From Paracoccus sp. IB05 (GTDB lineage Bacteria > Pseudomonadota > Alphaproteobacteria > Rhodobacterales > Rhodobacteraceae), in contig NZ_JAEFCF010000011.1 of assembly GCF_016405985.1 (NCBI RefSeq), positions 60,222-124,221 on the forward strand: a stretch of DNA of 64,000 nt, given 5' to 3'. Positions within the stretch are counted from its first letter, which is position 1, and every line of letters begins with the position of its first letter. A model generated the notes under the pieces. The model did not search any database and was not told where the DNA came from. It saw nothing but the letters and a program-made list of their open reading frames with translations. The translations under genes and the position numbers were made by a program. Shown piece after piece: positions 6,887 through 16,134 of the stretch.

Positions 6887-7906
6887 ATGGCAACCGGGAT
6901 CCAGATCGGCTCCAAAATCGCATGGGATGACACGGTCCTTCCCTTCCAGCTTGACCTCAGCGGCATCCGTGGCCGGGTCGCGCGGCTGGACGGGGTGCTT
7001 GACCAGGTCCTCTCGAAACACAAATACCCGCCCGCCATCGAGGCGCTGGTGGCAGAATGTGCGCTTCTGACCGCACTGATCGGGCAGACGATCAAACTGC
7101 GCTGGAAGCTCTCGCTGCAGATCCGGGGCAATGGTGCGGCCCGGCTGATCGCCACCGATTATTACGGCCCGACCGCAGAGGGCGAACCCGCCCGCATCCG
7201 CGCCTATGCCAGCTATGATGCCGACCGGGTTTCGGAAACCGATGATCCTTTCTCGCTGATCGGCGAGGGGTATTTCGCGGTCATGCTCGACCAGGGGGAA
7301 GGGATGCTGCCCTATCAGGGCTTTACCCCCATCGCCGGGGGCAGCCTGAGATCCTGTGCCGAAAGCTATTTCGCGCAATCCGAACAGATCCCGACCCGTT
7401 TTGCGCTGAGCTTTGGCAAAAGCCACGAGCCGGGGCGTGAGGCCGGCTGGCGCGCGGGCGGCATCATGCTGCAACATATGCCGCAAACCGGCGGTGTGGC
7501 CGCGGCGCAGGGCTCGGGCGAAAGCGGGCTGCTGACCCATGCCGATATTCTTTCCGGCGCACCGGCCGAGGACTGGAACCGCGCCAATCACCTCCTCGAC
7601 ACGGTCGAGACGCTGGAGTTGATCGGGCCCAATGTCGCGCCGACGGAACTGCTGGTGCGGCTGTTCCACGAGGAAGAGCCCCGGGTGTTTGACGCACAGC
7701 CGTTGCGGTTCGGCTGTTCGTGCTCGGAAGACAAGGTGCGCAACACGCTCTCGATCTACAGCCAGAAAGACATCGCCCATATGACGACAGCCGAAGGCAA
7801 GGTCACCGCCGATTGCCAGTTCTGCGGCGCGCATTACGAGATGGACCCGGCGACGCTCGGCTTTGAGGGCACAGCTGCGGCCAGCGCCACCGGCAATGGC
7901 GGCTAA
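6887..7906 (+). CDS. hslO: Hsp33 redox-regulated chaperone HslO
   Basis: 339 residues. Hsp33 is a cytoplasmic holdase activated by oxidation: four cysteines bind zinc when reduced and form disulfides under oxidative heat stress. The C-terminal switch is intact here as C277-x-C279 (GCSCSED) and C310-x-x-C313 (DCQFCGA). The N-terminal domain shows G-Q-T-I-K-L-R-W-K-L and L-P-Y-Q-G-F-T-P-I. ATG at 6887 follows a GAGGAT site; longer frames upstream would include the leader hairpin and are not supported. It overlaps the next NUDIX gene by 11 bases. Confidence 0.93.
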   Translation: MATGIQIGSKIAWDDTVLPFQLDLSGIRGRVARLDGVLDQVLSKHKYPPAIEALVAECALLTALIGQTIKLRWKLSLQIRGNGAARLIATDYYGPTAEGEPARIRAYASYDADRVSETDDPFSLIGEGYFAVMLDQGEGMLPYQGFTPIAGGSLRSCAESYFAQSEQIPTRFALSFGKSHEPGREAGWRAGGIMLQHMPQTGGVAAAQGSGESGLLTHADILSGAPAEDWNRANHLLDTVETLELIGPNVAPTELLVRLFHEEEPRVFDAQPLRFGCSCSEDKVRNTLSIYSQKDIAHMTTAEGKVTADCQFCGAHYEMDPATLGFEGTAAASATGNGG

Positions 7907-8516
7907 CCTTTCGCCCGAGACGCTGCGGCAGCTCCTGGCTTTGCCAGGGGCCGCCCTTCCATCGTCGGATTACGACCTGAACCCCGGCATCCGCCTGCCC
8001 GAGGGGCGCAAACTGCGCCCCGCTGCCGTGCTGATCCCGGTGCTGCTGACCCAGGGCGGCGCGCGGGTCATGCTGACGAAACGCTCCTCGCAGCTGAAAC
8101 ACCATCCCGGCCAGATCGCCTTCCCGGGCGGCAAGACCGACGAAGGGGATGCAGGCCCCGAGGCCACCGCCCTGCGCGAGGCATGGGAGGAGACCGGACT
8201 TGCCCCCGGCGCGGTCGAGATCCTTGGCCGCCTGCCGGACCATGAGACGGTGACCGGCTTTCAGGTCACCCCGGTTCTGGGGCTGGTAGCGGCCCCGTTT
8301 GCCCCGCGCCCCGAGGCCGGCGAGGTCGCAGAGGTCTTCACCGTGCCGCTGGCACATCTTCTGTCGATTCCGCGTTATTCGATCGAGCGGCGGATGTGGC
8401 GCGGTGAATGGCGACGCTATTACACCGTGCCCTGGGGGCCCTGGTATATCTGGGGCGCTACCGCTCGTATCCTGCGCGGCCTTGCCGGGCGCACCGCCGG
8501 GCGGGACGGGTCATGA
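7896..8516 (+). CDS. CoA pyrophosphatase-type NUDIX hydrolase (NudL-like)
   Basis: 206 residues. The UPF0035 signature of coenzyme A pyrophosphatases is nearly complete: L-T-K-R-S-S-Q-L-K-H-H-P-G-Q-I-A-F-P-G-G at residues 60-79, with Lys in place of the usual Arg. It is followed by the Nudix helix A-L-R-E-A-W-E-E-T-G-L. Such enzymes cut CoA or oxidised CoA to phosphopantetheine and 3',5'-ADP. The ATG at 7896 lies inside the end of hslO and the next gene begins 14 bases after the stop, so hslO, this gene and the nucleotidyltransferase are probably one transcript. Confidence 0.88.
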   Translation: MAANLSPETLRQLLALPGAALPSSDYDLNPGIRLPEGRKLRPAAVLIPVLLTQGGARVMLTKRSSQLKHHPGQIAFPGGKTDEGDAGPEATALREAWEETGLAPGAVEILGRLPDHETVTGFQVTPVLGLVAAPFAPRPEAGEVAEVFTVPLAHLLSIPRYSIERRMWRGEWRRYYTVPWGPWYIWGATARILRGLAGRTAGRDGS

Positions 8517-8529
8517 GAACCACTGCATC

Positions 8530-9681
8530 ATGAAGATTACCGGTGACTGGCTCACCCGCACCGAAAGCCAGCAGGTCTTTCACCTGCTGGAAAACGCGGG
8601 CCATCAGGCCCTGGCGGTGGGCGGCTGCGTCAGGAATGCGCTGATCGGCGCGCCGGTCGCTGATGTCGATATCTCGACCGATGCGCGCCCCGACCGGGTG
8701 ATCGAACTCGCGCGCGCGGCGGGCTATCGCGCCGTGCCGACCGGGATCGACCATGGCACCGTCACCGTGATCATCGGTGACGCGCCCTATGAGATCACCA
8801 CCTGGCGGCGCGATGTCGAAACCGATGGCCGCCGCGCCGTGGTGGCTTTTGCCGACCGGATCGAAGACGATGCCATGCGGCGCGACTTCACCATGAACGC
8901 GCTTTATGCCCGGGCCGATGGCACCGTGACCGACCCTCTGGGCAGCGGCCTCGCGGACGCCCTGGCCCGCCATATCCGCTTTGTCGGCACGGCAGAGGCG
9001 CGGATCCGCGAGGATTACCTGCGCATCCTGCGCTTCTTCCGCTTTTACGCCTGGTATGGCGACGCCGCCGAGGGCCCGGACCCCGACAGCCTCGGCGCCT
9101 GCGCGGCGCTGGCGGGCGGGGTCGACACGTTGTCGCGCGAAAGGGTCGGGGCCGAGCTGAAAAAGCTCCTCGCAGCCCCCGACCCGGCGCCGGCGCTGGC
9201 GGCGATGCAGGCCGCGGGCGTGCTGGCGGCCGCGCTGCCGGGCGCCGATGCGCGCCAGGTCGCCTTGCTGGTCCATTTCGAGGCGGGCCGCACCCCGCGC
9301 TGGACCCGCCGCCTCGCAGTCATGGGCGGCGAGAGCCTGCGCGAGACCCTGCGCCTCTCACGCGCCGAGAGCACAGAGATCACCCGCCTGCGTGAGGCCA
9401 CCCTTGAAGGCGGCGCCCCTGCCCGGCTGGGCCATCTCCTCGGCACAGAGACCGCCACCGATGCCATTCTCGCGCGCGCGGCGCTGCTCGAATGCCCGCC
9501 GCCCCTGGCCTGGGAAGACGCGGTCGCGCGCGGTGCCGCCGCCACTTTCCCCGTCACCGCGGCGGATCTGATGACGGATTACAGCGGCCCCGCGCTTGGC
9601 CGGCGGCTGGCGGCGCTGAAAGAGGCCTGGCTCGCATCGGATCTGACCCTCGGCAGAGACGCACTGCTGGCTCTGCCCTGA
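8530..9681 (+). CDS. CCA tRNA nucleotidyltransferase / poly(A) polymerase family
   Basis: 383 residues of the class II nucleotidyltransferase superfamily. The N-terminal catalytic core shows G-G-C-V-R-N (31-36) and D45-V-D47, the metal-binding aspartates, then R-R-D-F-T-M-N-A-L-Y. The region I-R-E-D-Y-L-R-I-L-R-F-F-R-F is the RNA and nucleotide-binding head. This family either adds or repairs the 3' CCA of tRNA or polyadenylates RNA; as the only such gene in view and typical of alphaproteobacteria, CCA addition is the likelier role. The short C-terminal half has no HD domain. Confidence 0.9.
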   Translation: MKITGDWLTRTESQQVFHLLENAGHQALAVGGCVRNALIGAPVADVDISTDARPDRVIELARAAGYRAVPTGIDHGTVTVIIGDAPYEITTWRRDVETDGRRAVVAFADRIEDDAMRRDFTMNALYARADGTVTDPLGSGLADALARHIRFVGTAEARIREDYLRILRFFRFYAWYGDAAEGPDPDSLGACAALAGGVDTLSRERVGAELKKLLAAPDPAPALAAMQAAGVLAAALPGADARQVALLVHFEAGRTPRWTRRLAVMGGESLRETLRLSRAESTEITRLREATLEGGAPARLGHLLGTETATDAILARAALLECPPPLAWEDAVARGAAATFPVTAADLMTDYSGPALGRRLAALKEAWLASDLTLGRDALLALP

Positions 9682-9741
9682 GCCGCAGTTTCCTTCTGCC
9701 GCAAAACCGTATAGACACCCGGGACAAGTCCGGGTGCTGAA

Positions 9742-11598
9742 ATGTTTCGCTTTTTCGAGGGTCTCGTCGACCCATATACCGCCTATTCCGAAACGGATAC
9801 CCCGCCGCGCCGGCTCTGGCCCTGGCTGAGGGACTATATCCGCCCCTTCCGCAAGGTCTTTGCGGTCACCGGCACCCTGTCGGTGGCCTCGGCCTTCATT
9901 GAAGTGGCGCTGATCTGGTATCTCGGGCGGCTGATTGACCTGATGGTAACGTCGGGACCCGCCGCCTTTTTCGCCGAACACGGGCTGGAAGTGGCGCTGA
10001 TCGCGCTGGCGGTCCTGGTGATACGCCCGATGATCCAGGTCGGCAGCGTGGCGCTGTTGCACAATACGATCCTGCCAAATTTCGGCACCATGATCCGCTG
10101 GCGGGCGCATCGCCATGTCCTGCGCCAGCCGGTCGGCTGGTTCGAGAGCGACTTTGCCGGCCGCATCGCCAACCGCATCATGCAAACGCCGCCCGCCGCA
10201 GGTGACGCGGTGTTCCAGACATTTGACGCGGTGGCCTTTGCCGCCGTCACGGTGGTCGGTGCCGGGCTTATGCTGGCCGAGGCCGATCCGCGCCTTCTGG
10301 TGCCGCTGGTGCTGTGGTTCGCGCTTTACATGGCGCTGGTCCGCTGGACGATCCGCCGCGCCGGCCCGGCCGCGATGGCAAGCTCGGATGCGCGTTCCGC
10401 CGTGACGGCGCGGGTGGTCGATGCCTATTCCAACATCCATTCTGTCAAGCTCTTCGCCCATCACGACCGCGAAATCCTGTATGCGAAAGAGGCGATCGAA
10501 AACGCCCGAGCGACCTTCCAGAAGGAAATGCGGATCATCACCAGGATGGATCTCGCGCTGACACTTCTGAACGGGTTCCTGATCATCGCGATCATCGGCT
10601 GGGCGGTCTGGCTCTGGGTTCAGGGTCAGGCCTCGACCGGAACCGTTGCCGCCGCTTCGGCTCTGGTTCTGCGGCTGAACAATATGACCTTCTGGATCAT
10701 GTGGGCGTTTTCCGGCCTCGTCCAGGCTCTGGGCGTGGTGCAGGAGGGGATGCAGACCATCACCCAGCCCATTCAGCTGACCGATGTGACCGGCGCGAAA
10801 CCGCTGGATTATCGCGAGGGGCTGATCGAGCTGAAAGACCTGCGCCACCATTACGGGCGTGAGGCGGGCGGCATCCAGGGCATCGACCTGGTGATCCGTC
10901 CGGGCGAGAAAATCGGTGTGGTCGGGCGGTCGGGCGCGGGGAAATCCTCGCTGGTGAAGCTGATCCTCAGGTTCTACGACCCCGAAGGCGGCCAGGTGCT
11001 GATCGACGGCCAGGATGTGACGAAAGTCACCCAGGATTCCTTGCGCCGGCTGATCGGCATGGTGCAGCAGGACAGCTCGCTGATGCACCGTTCGGTGCGC
11101 GACAATATCCTTTATGGCCGGCCGGATGCGACAGAAGACGAGATGATCGCAGCCGCCAGACGCGCCGATGCGCATGAGTTCATCCTGACGCTGGAAGACC
11201 CTGCAGGGCGCCGCGGCTATGACGCGCATGTCGGCGAGCGTGGCGTGAAGCTTTCGGGCGGCCAGCGGCAGCGGGTGGCTCTGGCGCGGGTGATCCTGAA
11301 AGACGCTCCGATCCTGATCCTCGACGAGGCCACTTCGGCGCTGGATTCCGAGGCCGAAGCGGCGATCCAGGCCGCGCTTTACGGGGTCATGCAGGGCAAG
11401 ACCGTGATCGCCATCGCGCACCGGCTTTCCACCATTGCCGAGATGGACCGCATTGTCGTCCTGGATGATGGCCGCGTGGCCGAACAGGGCAGCCATGCCG
11501 AATTGCTGGCGCAAAACGGGCTTTATGCCCGGTTCTGGGCACGGCAATCGGGCGGATTCATCGGCCTTGAAGACCAGTCTGAGGATCAGCCGCAATGA
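9742..11598 (+). CDS. ABC exporter half-transporter (membrane + ATPase), first of a pair
   Basis: 618 residues: six-helix ABC type 1 membrane domain at about 35-330 and an ATPase domain at about 350-595. Walker A is G395-R-S-G-A-G-K-S402, signature L504-S-G-G-Q508, Walker B I-L-I-L-D528-E529, and the H-loop is A-H-R-L-S-T. Both catalytic residues are intact. Stop and start overlap (ATGA) with the next, similar gene, which implies a heterodimeric exporter in the inner membrane. Relatives are annotated as multidrug or lipid exporters; the substrate is not known. Confidence 0.92.
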   Translation: MFRFFEGLVDPYTAYSETDTPPRRLWPWLRDYIRPFRKVFAVTGTLSVASAFIEVALIWYLGRLIDLMVTSGPAAFFAEHGLEVALIALAVLVIRPMIQVGSVALLHNTILPNFGTMIRWRAHRHVLRQPVGWFESDFAGRIANRIMQTPPAAGDAVFQTFDAVAFAAVTVVGAGLMLAEADPRLLVPLVLWFALYMALVRWTIRRAGPAAMASSDARSAVTARVVDAYSNIHSVKLFAHHDREILYAKEAIENARATFQKEMRIITRMDLALTLLNGFLIIAIIGWAVWLWVQGQASTGTVAAASALVLRLNNMTFWIMWAFSGLVQALGVVQEGMQTITQPIQLTDVTGAKPLDYREGLIELKDLRHHYGREAGGIQGIDLVIRPGEKIGVVGRSGAGKSSLVKLILRFYDPEGGQVLIDGQDVTKVTQDSLRRLIGMVQQDSSLMHRSVRDNILYGRPDATEDEMIAAARRADAHEFILTLEDPAGRRGYDAHVGERGVKLSGGQRQRVALARVILKDAPILILDEATSALDSEAEAAIQAALYGVMQGKTVIAIAHRLSTIAEMDRIVVLDDGRVAEQGSHAELLAQNGLYARFWARQSGGFIGLEDQSEDQPQ

Positions 11599-13457
11599 GC
11601 GTTTTCGCCTGGCTCGGCGCAAGGATCGACGCGTTCCGCCCGGCGGATGGGCCGCCACCGCAGCAGCTCGGCGCCTTCATGCGCTGGTGCCTGCGCGGCG
11701 CCTGGCCCTGGATGGTGGTTGCGGGCGTGATTTCGGCACTGACCGGCGTGACCGAGGTGGTCAGCGCGATGATCCTCGGCCAGGTGATCGATGCCGCGGT
11801 CACGTCCGGGCCAGAGGCCTTTTTCAGCACCCATGCCTGGCTTTTGCTGGGCTTTCTTGGCTTTTACCTGATCGTAAGGCCACTGGCTTTCGGGCTTGGC
11901 AATGCCTCGAACGCGGTGGTGATCGGGCCGAATGTGATGCCCCTGGTCCTGTCGCGCCTGCATCGCTGGACGCTTGGCCAGCCGGTGACCTTTTTCGACA
12001 ATGACTTTGCCGGCCGCATTGCCACCAAACAGATGCAGGCAGCCCGCGCCGTCACCGATACGGCCTCCGAGATCATCAACACCGTCTGTTTCGCGCTGGC
12101 CTCGGTAATCGGTTCAGCGATTTTCCTTATCGCCATCGACCCCATCGTTGCGGTCGCGCTGCTGGTCTGGCTGGCCGCGTATCTGCTGATGATCCGCTTC
12201 TTCCTGCCGCGGATCCGCAAGAATTCGGCCGCCCGCGCGGCAACCCGCGCCATGGTTTCGGGGCAGGTTGTCGACACGATCACCAATATCAAGACCGTCA
12301 AGCTGTTCGCCCATCACCGGTTCGAGGATGAAGTTGCGCTGAAGGCGATGGAGAATTTCCGCGACGCCTCACTGGAATATGGCGAGATCTCCACCTGGTT
12401 CCGGCTGGCGCTGATGACGCTGGCGGGGGTGCTGCCTGTGATGCTGATTGGCGGCACGCTGCTGCAATGGCAGGCCGGGGCGGCGACGGCGGGGGATATC
12501 GCGGCGGCGGGCGCAGTGGCGCTCAGGATCGCGCAGATGTCGGGCTGGGTCTCCTTCACGCTGATGGGGATCTATACCTCGGTCGGCGAGGTCGAGGACG
12601 GGATGAAGACGCTCTCGATCCCCCATGCGCTGGCCGATGCGGAAAGCGCGATCGAACTGCCAGGGATCCGGGGCGAGATCGGCTATAACGGCGTGACCTT
12701 TGCCTATGGCCGCACCGATGAGAAAGGCCGGGGCGGGGTGCGCGGCATCCGCCTGACCATCCTGGCGGGCGAGAAGATCGGCATTGTCGGCGCTTCGGGC
12801 GCGGGGAAATCGACATTGGTTTCGCTGCTGCTCCGGCTTTACGACCCGGAAAAAGGATCGGTCACCATTGACGGCCATGACCTGCGCGGCGTGACGCAGG
12901 AAAGCCTGCGCCGCCAGATCGGCATGGTCACGCAGGAAACCGCGACCTTCAACCGATCCGCCCGCGACAATATCGCTTACGGCAATCCCGAAGCCTCGCA
13001 GGCCGAGATCGAGGCCGCGGCGCGCGCCGCCGAGGCACATGACTTCGTCTCCTCCATGGTCGATCACCAGGGGCGCCAGGGCTATGACGCCTTCCTTGGC
13101 GAGCGCGGCGTCAAGCTTTCCGGCGGCCAGCGGCAGCGCATCGCTCTGGCGCGGGCCTTCCTGAAAAACGCACCGATTCTGGTGCTGGATGAGGCGACAT
13201 CGGCGCTGGATTCCGAGGTCGAGGCTTCGATCCAGGAGGCGCTGGAACGGGTGATGCAGGGCAAGACCGTGCTTGCCATCGCGCACCGGCTTTCGACCAT
13301 CGCGGCGATGGATCGCATCATCGTGATGGAAAAGGGCGAGATTGTCGAAGAAGGCAGCCATGAGGCGCTGCTGGCACAGGACGGGCGCTATGCGCGGTAC
13401 TGGAAACGCCAGTCAGGCGGCTTCATCGTCACCGAACAGGAAGAAGCGAATGGGTGA
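11595..13457 (+). CDS. ABC exporter half-transporter (membrane + ATPase), second of a pair
   Basis: 620 residues with the same layout as the preceding gene and clear similarity along its length (for example V-T-S-G-P-E-A-F-F, D-F-A-G-R-I-A, I-K-T-V-K-L-F-A-H-H). Walker A is G399-A-S-G-A-G-K405-S, the signature is L-S-G-G-Q-R-Q and Walker B is I-L-V-L-D-E-A-T-S. Both partners keep a normal glutamate after Walker B, so neither nucleotide site looks degenerate. The pair probably arose by tandem duplication. The 3' end overlaps the RNA methyltransferase start by eight bases. Confidence 0.92.
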   Translation: MSVFAWLGARIDAFRPADGPPPQQLGAFMRWCLRGAWPWMVVAGVISALTGVTEVVSAMILGQVIDAAVTSGPEAFFSTHAWLLLGFLGFYLIVRPLAFGLGNASNAVVIGPNVMPLVLSRLHRWTLGQPVTFFDNDFAGRIATKQMQAARAVTDTASEIINTVCFALASVIGSAIFLIAIDPIVAVALLVWLAAYLLMIRFFLPRIRKNSAARAATRAMVSGQVVDTITNIKTVKLFAHHRFEDEVALKAMENFRDASLEYGEISTWFRLALMTLAGVLPVMLIGGTLLQWQAGAATAGDIAAAGAVALRIAQMSGWVSFTLMGIYTSVGEVEDGMKTLSIPHALADAESAIELPGIRGEIGYNGVTFAYGRTDEKGRGGVRGIRLTILAGEKIGIVGASGAGKSTLVSLLLRLYDPEKGSVTIDGHDLRGVTQESLRRQIGMVTQETATFNRSARDNIAYGNPEASQAEIEAAARAAEAHDFVSSMVDHQGRQGYDAFLGERGVKLSGGQRQRIALARAFLKNAPILVLDEATSALDSEVEASIQEALERVMQGKTVLAIAHRLSTIAAMDRIIVMEKGEIVEEGSHEALLAQDGRYARYWKRQSGGFIVTEQEEANG

Positions 13458-14685
13458 AACGGTGCGGCTGGTCATTGACCGGCTGGGGCATCTGGGCGAC
13501 GCGATCGCGTCTGGCCCCGAAGGCGCGGTGTTTGTGGCCGGGATGCTGCCGGGCGAAGAGGTCGAGGGCGTGTTGGACGGCGACCGTCTGACCGGTGCGC
13601 GGATCGTGACGCCGTCGCCTTACCGGGTGAAACCGCCCTGTCCGCATGCGAAAAGCTGCGGTGGCTGTCAGCTGCAACATGCCTCGGATGATTTCGTCGC
13701 CGGCTGGAAACGCGATGTGGTCGCCCAGTCGCTGCGTCTCCAGGGGATCGAGGCGCCGCTTTTGCCCGGGGTTGTGACCTCGCCACCCGCCACACGGCGC
13801 CGCGCGACCCTTTCGGGGCGGCGCACCAAAGGCGGCGTGCAGCTTGGATTTCACGCCAAAGGCCAGGAGCTGATCATCGCAGTGCCGGGCTGCAAACTGC
13901 TGCATCCCGACCTGATGGCCACCCTGCCCGCGCTGGAGGCGCTGGTGCAGTTCGGGGGCTCGCGCACGACTGAGATCCAGCTCCAGGTGACGCAGAGCCT
14001 CGCGGGGCCGGATGTGGTTGTGACCGGCGGTAAAGTGCTGGATGGCCCGGCGCAGATGGAGCTGGCGCGGATTGCCGAGCGGTTCTCCATCGCGCGGCTG
14101 ACCTGGGACAAAGAGATCATCTCGCAACGCGAGGCGCCGGTGATCCGGCTGGGCACGGCGCGGGTTGAATTCCCCCCGGGCGCCTTTTTGCAGGCGACAG
14201 TCCAGGGTGAGGCGGCGCTGGTCAGCGCGGTGAAGACCGCCGTTTCGGGGGCGAAACGCATCGCGGATCTGTTCTGCGGGCTTGGCACTTTCGCCCTGCC
14301 GCTGGCGGCGGAGGCCGCGATTCATGCGGTCGAGGGCCACCCTGCCCTCACGGCCGCGCTTGAAAAGGCCGCGCGCAACACGCCGGGGCTGAAAAAGATC
14401 ACCACCGAGACGCGCGACCTCTTCCGCCGCCCGCTAGAGACCGATGAGCTGAAGGGCTTTGACGCGGTGGTGATCGACCCGCCCCGTGCCGGGGCCGAGG
14501 CACAATGCCAGCGGCTCGCGGCGTCAGAGGTGCCGGTGATCGCGATGGTATCGTGCAACCCGGTCACTTTCGCACGCGATGCAAAGATCCTGATCGCGGC
14601 AGGCTACCGGCTCGACCAGGTCGAGGTGGTCGACCAGTTCCGCTGGTCGGTTCATATCGAACTGGCCGCCCGCTTTTCGCGTTGA
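13450..14685 (+). CDS. Class I RNA (uracil-5-)-methyltransferase, TrmA/RlmD family
   Basis: 411 residues. It carries the cysteines of the [4Fe-4S] cluster used by RlmD-type enzymes (C64-x5-C70-x2-C73 and C148), a SAM-binding motif I-A-D-L-F-C-G-L-G-T-F-A-L-P, and the catalytic C369 in M-V-S-C-N-P-V-T-F-A-R-D, preceded by I-D-P-P-R-A-G. The reaction is 5-methyluridine formation in rRNA or tRNA; which RNA is modified cannot be decided without comparison. The N-terminal TRAM domain seems shortened. The start overlaps the end of the ABC gene. Confidence 0.9.
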   Translation: MGETVRLVIDRLGHLGDAIASGPEGAVFVAGMLPGEEVEGVLDGDRLTGARIVTPSPYRVKPPCPHAKSCGGCQLQHASDDFVAGWKRDVVAQSLRLQGIEAPLLPGVVTSPPATRRRATLSGRRTKGGVQLGFHAKGQELIIAVPGCKLLHPDLMATLPALEALVQFGGSRTTEIQLQVTQSLAGPDVVVTGGKVLDGPAQMELARIAERFSIARLTWDKEIISQREAPVIRLGTARVEFPPGAFLQATVQGEAALVSAVKTAVSGAKRIADLFCGLGTFALPLAAEAAIHAVEGHPALTAALEKAARNTPGLKKITTETRDLFRRPLETDELKGFDAVVIDPPRAGAEAQCQRLAASEVPVIAMVSCNPVTFARDAKILIAAGYRLDQVEVVDQFRWSVHIELAARFSR

Positions 14686-14783
14686 AAATAACGCATCCGT
14701 GAGCCACAACCCCGCCGCGACTGCTGGCGTCACAAGGCGGCTTGGGCTATCGGGAAAGAAAACAGGCAGGCGGAAACCACCTC

Positions 14784-15284
14784 ATGCGGGCATTCAGATT
14801 ACTTCTCATCCTTGTGCTGGCCCTCGGGCTGGCGGCATGCGGCAAGAAAGATACCAAATTCCGGACCTATAAGGGGCCGGAAGTGACTGCGGTCGTCATC
14901 AAAAAGACCGAGCGGGTCATGTATCTCCTGCACAATGAAAAAGTGCTGAAGAAATATGATGTCGGTCTCGGCTTTGCCCCGGTTGGCCATAAGCAGTTCG
15001 AAGGGGACGGCAAGACGCCCGAAGGCACCTATTACATGACCTTCAAGAACCCGAATTCGCGCTATCACCTGTCGCTTTACGTGAACTACCCCAATGTCAT
15101 CGACAAGGAATTCGCGCTTTTGCAGAATAAAAAGCCCGGCGGTGAGATCTTCATCCATGGCGGGCCGCGCAACAAAGTCTCGGTGCGGGACTGGACCGAG
15201 GGCTGTATCGCCGTGACCGATGATCAGATCGAAGAGGTCTATTCCATGGTCAATCTGGGCACGCCGGTACATATCCTGCCCTGA
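14784..15284 (+). CDS. L,D-transpeptidase family lipoprotein (YkuD domain)
   Basis: 166 residues. The start at 14784 gives a lipoprotein signal peptide ending L-A-A-C (Cys17). The YkuD domain has the catalytic pair H125-G-G and C141 within E-G-C-I-A-V-T-D. It is therefore an envelope enzyme of the type that cross-links peptidoglycan or attaches proteins to it, or trims it. A rho-independent terminator follows. The CAP-domain gene converges from the other side. Confidence 0.88.
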   Translation: MRAFRLLLILVLALGLAACGKKDTKFRTYKGPEVTAVVIKKTERVMYLLHNEKVLKKYDVGLGFAPVGHKQFEGDGKTPEGTYYMTFKNPNSRYHLSLYVNYPNVIDKEFALLQNKKPGGEIFIHGGPRNKVSVRDWTEGCIAVTDDQIEEVYSMVNLGTPVHILP

Positions 15285-15313
15285 ATTCTCGCCTCACAAC
15301 CAGTATCCAAAAC

Positions 15314-15350
15314 AAAAGGGCGGCCTGTGCAGGGCCGCCCGTTTTTCTTT
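15314..15350 (+). terminator. Rho-independent terminator after the L,D-transpeptidase lipoprotein gene
   Basis: GGGCGGCC (15318-15325) pairs with GGCCGCCC (15333-15340) and is followed by GTTTTTCTTT; AAAA precedes the stem. It stands between convergent genes and may serve both strands. Confidence 0.8.
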
Positions 15351-15371
15351 GAATAGCGCTCTGATTCCGGA

Positions 15372-15890
15372 TCAGCCGCCGGTTACCAGAGTCCACCAGA
15401 TCTTGCCGCCCTCTTCCTGATGCCAGGCGAAGCCCGCCTCGCGCGCATTCGGATCGAGGATCACGTCGCGCTGATCCTTGGCCGCCATCCAGACCGAGAG
15501 CGTCTCAAGCTCGGTCTGATAGGTCTCCGAGATATTCTCGCCCAGAAGCCGCCCGTTATAGCCCGCGCGCTGCACCCGCGTCAGCGGCGAAGAGCCGTCA
15601 GAGCCGAAATGCCAGGGGCGATTCTGCACCGACATATCGCGCGAATGGGTCTCTGCCGCCGCATTCAGCGCCGCGCTGAAGGCCAGAGGCTGTGCGCCCT
15701 TTGCCCGCCGCATCGTATTGACGCTGTCGAGGAAGCGATAAGGGATCTGTTCGGCTACGGCCGGGGTGATGCGATAGATGCGCGGCAGCGGCTTGCCATC
15801 CGCACCAAGCTGCACCGGTTCGGTTCCCGCCCCCACACATGCCGCCAGCAGAAGTGCCGGCCCCAGGGTCAGGAATGCTCGTCTGTTCAT
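15372..15890 (-). CDS. CAP-domain (SCP-like) lipoprotein
   Basis: 172 residues starting MNRRAFLTLG, with a lipobox L-A-A-C (Cys18). The CAP domain covers about residues 50-170: L-D-S-V-N-T-M-R-R-A-K-G-A-Q-P-L, H-S-R-D-M, G-E-N-I-S and a closing W-W-T-L-V. Bacterial CAP proteins are extracytoplasmic with poorly defined activity. The ATG at 15890 was chosen over longer frames because it begins the signal peptide. It is flanked on both sides by L,D-transpeptidases. Confidence 0.87.
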   Translation of the reverse strand: MNRRAFLTLGPALLLAACVGAGTEPVQLGADGKPLPRIYRITPAVAEQIPYRFLDSVNTMRRAKGAQPLAFSAALNAAAETHSRDMSVQNRPWHFGSDGSSPLTRVQRAGYNGRLLGENISETYQTELETLSVWMAAKDQRDVILDPNAREAGFAWHQEEGGKIWWTLVTGG

Positions 15891-16134
15891 GTTCTCACCA
15901 ACTACTGCCCGTTTCGGTGTTTTGCCCCCTTTTATCCGTTCTGCGGCGCGGGCGCAAATGCTACGCGCAGGGCAGGCGCGCGGGACAGGCGCGCGGGCCA
16001 CAGACCAGGTGCCACCCATTTGTCACGCCCCTGTCGGCTTGCCACAGATCACATCGGTTACAACCGTTTGATTTGCGCATCGCGCCGGAAAACACTAGGT
16101 TCCGCCCAAAAATACCCATTGCAGGAGTAACGAG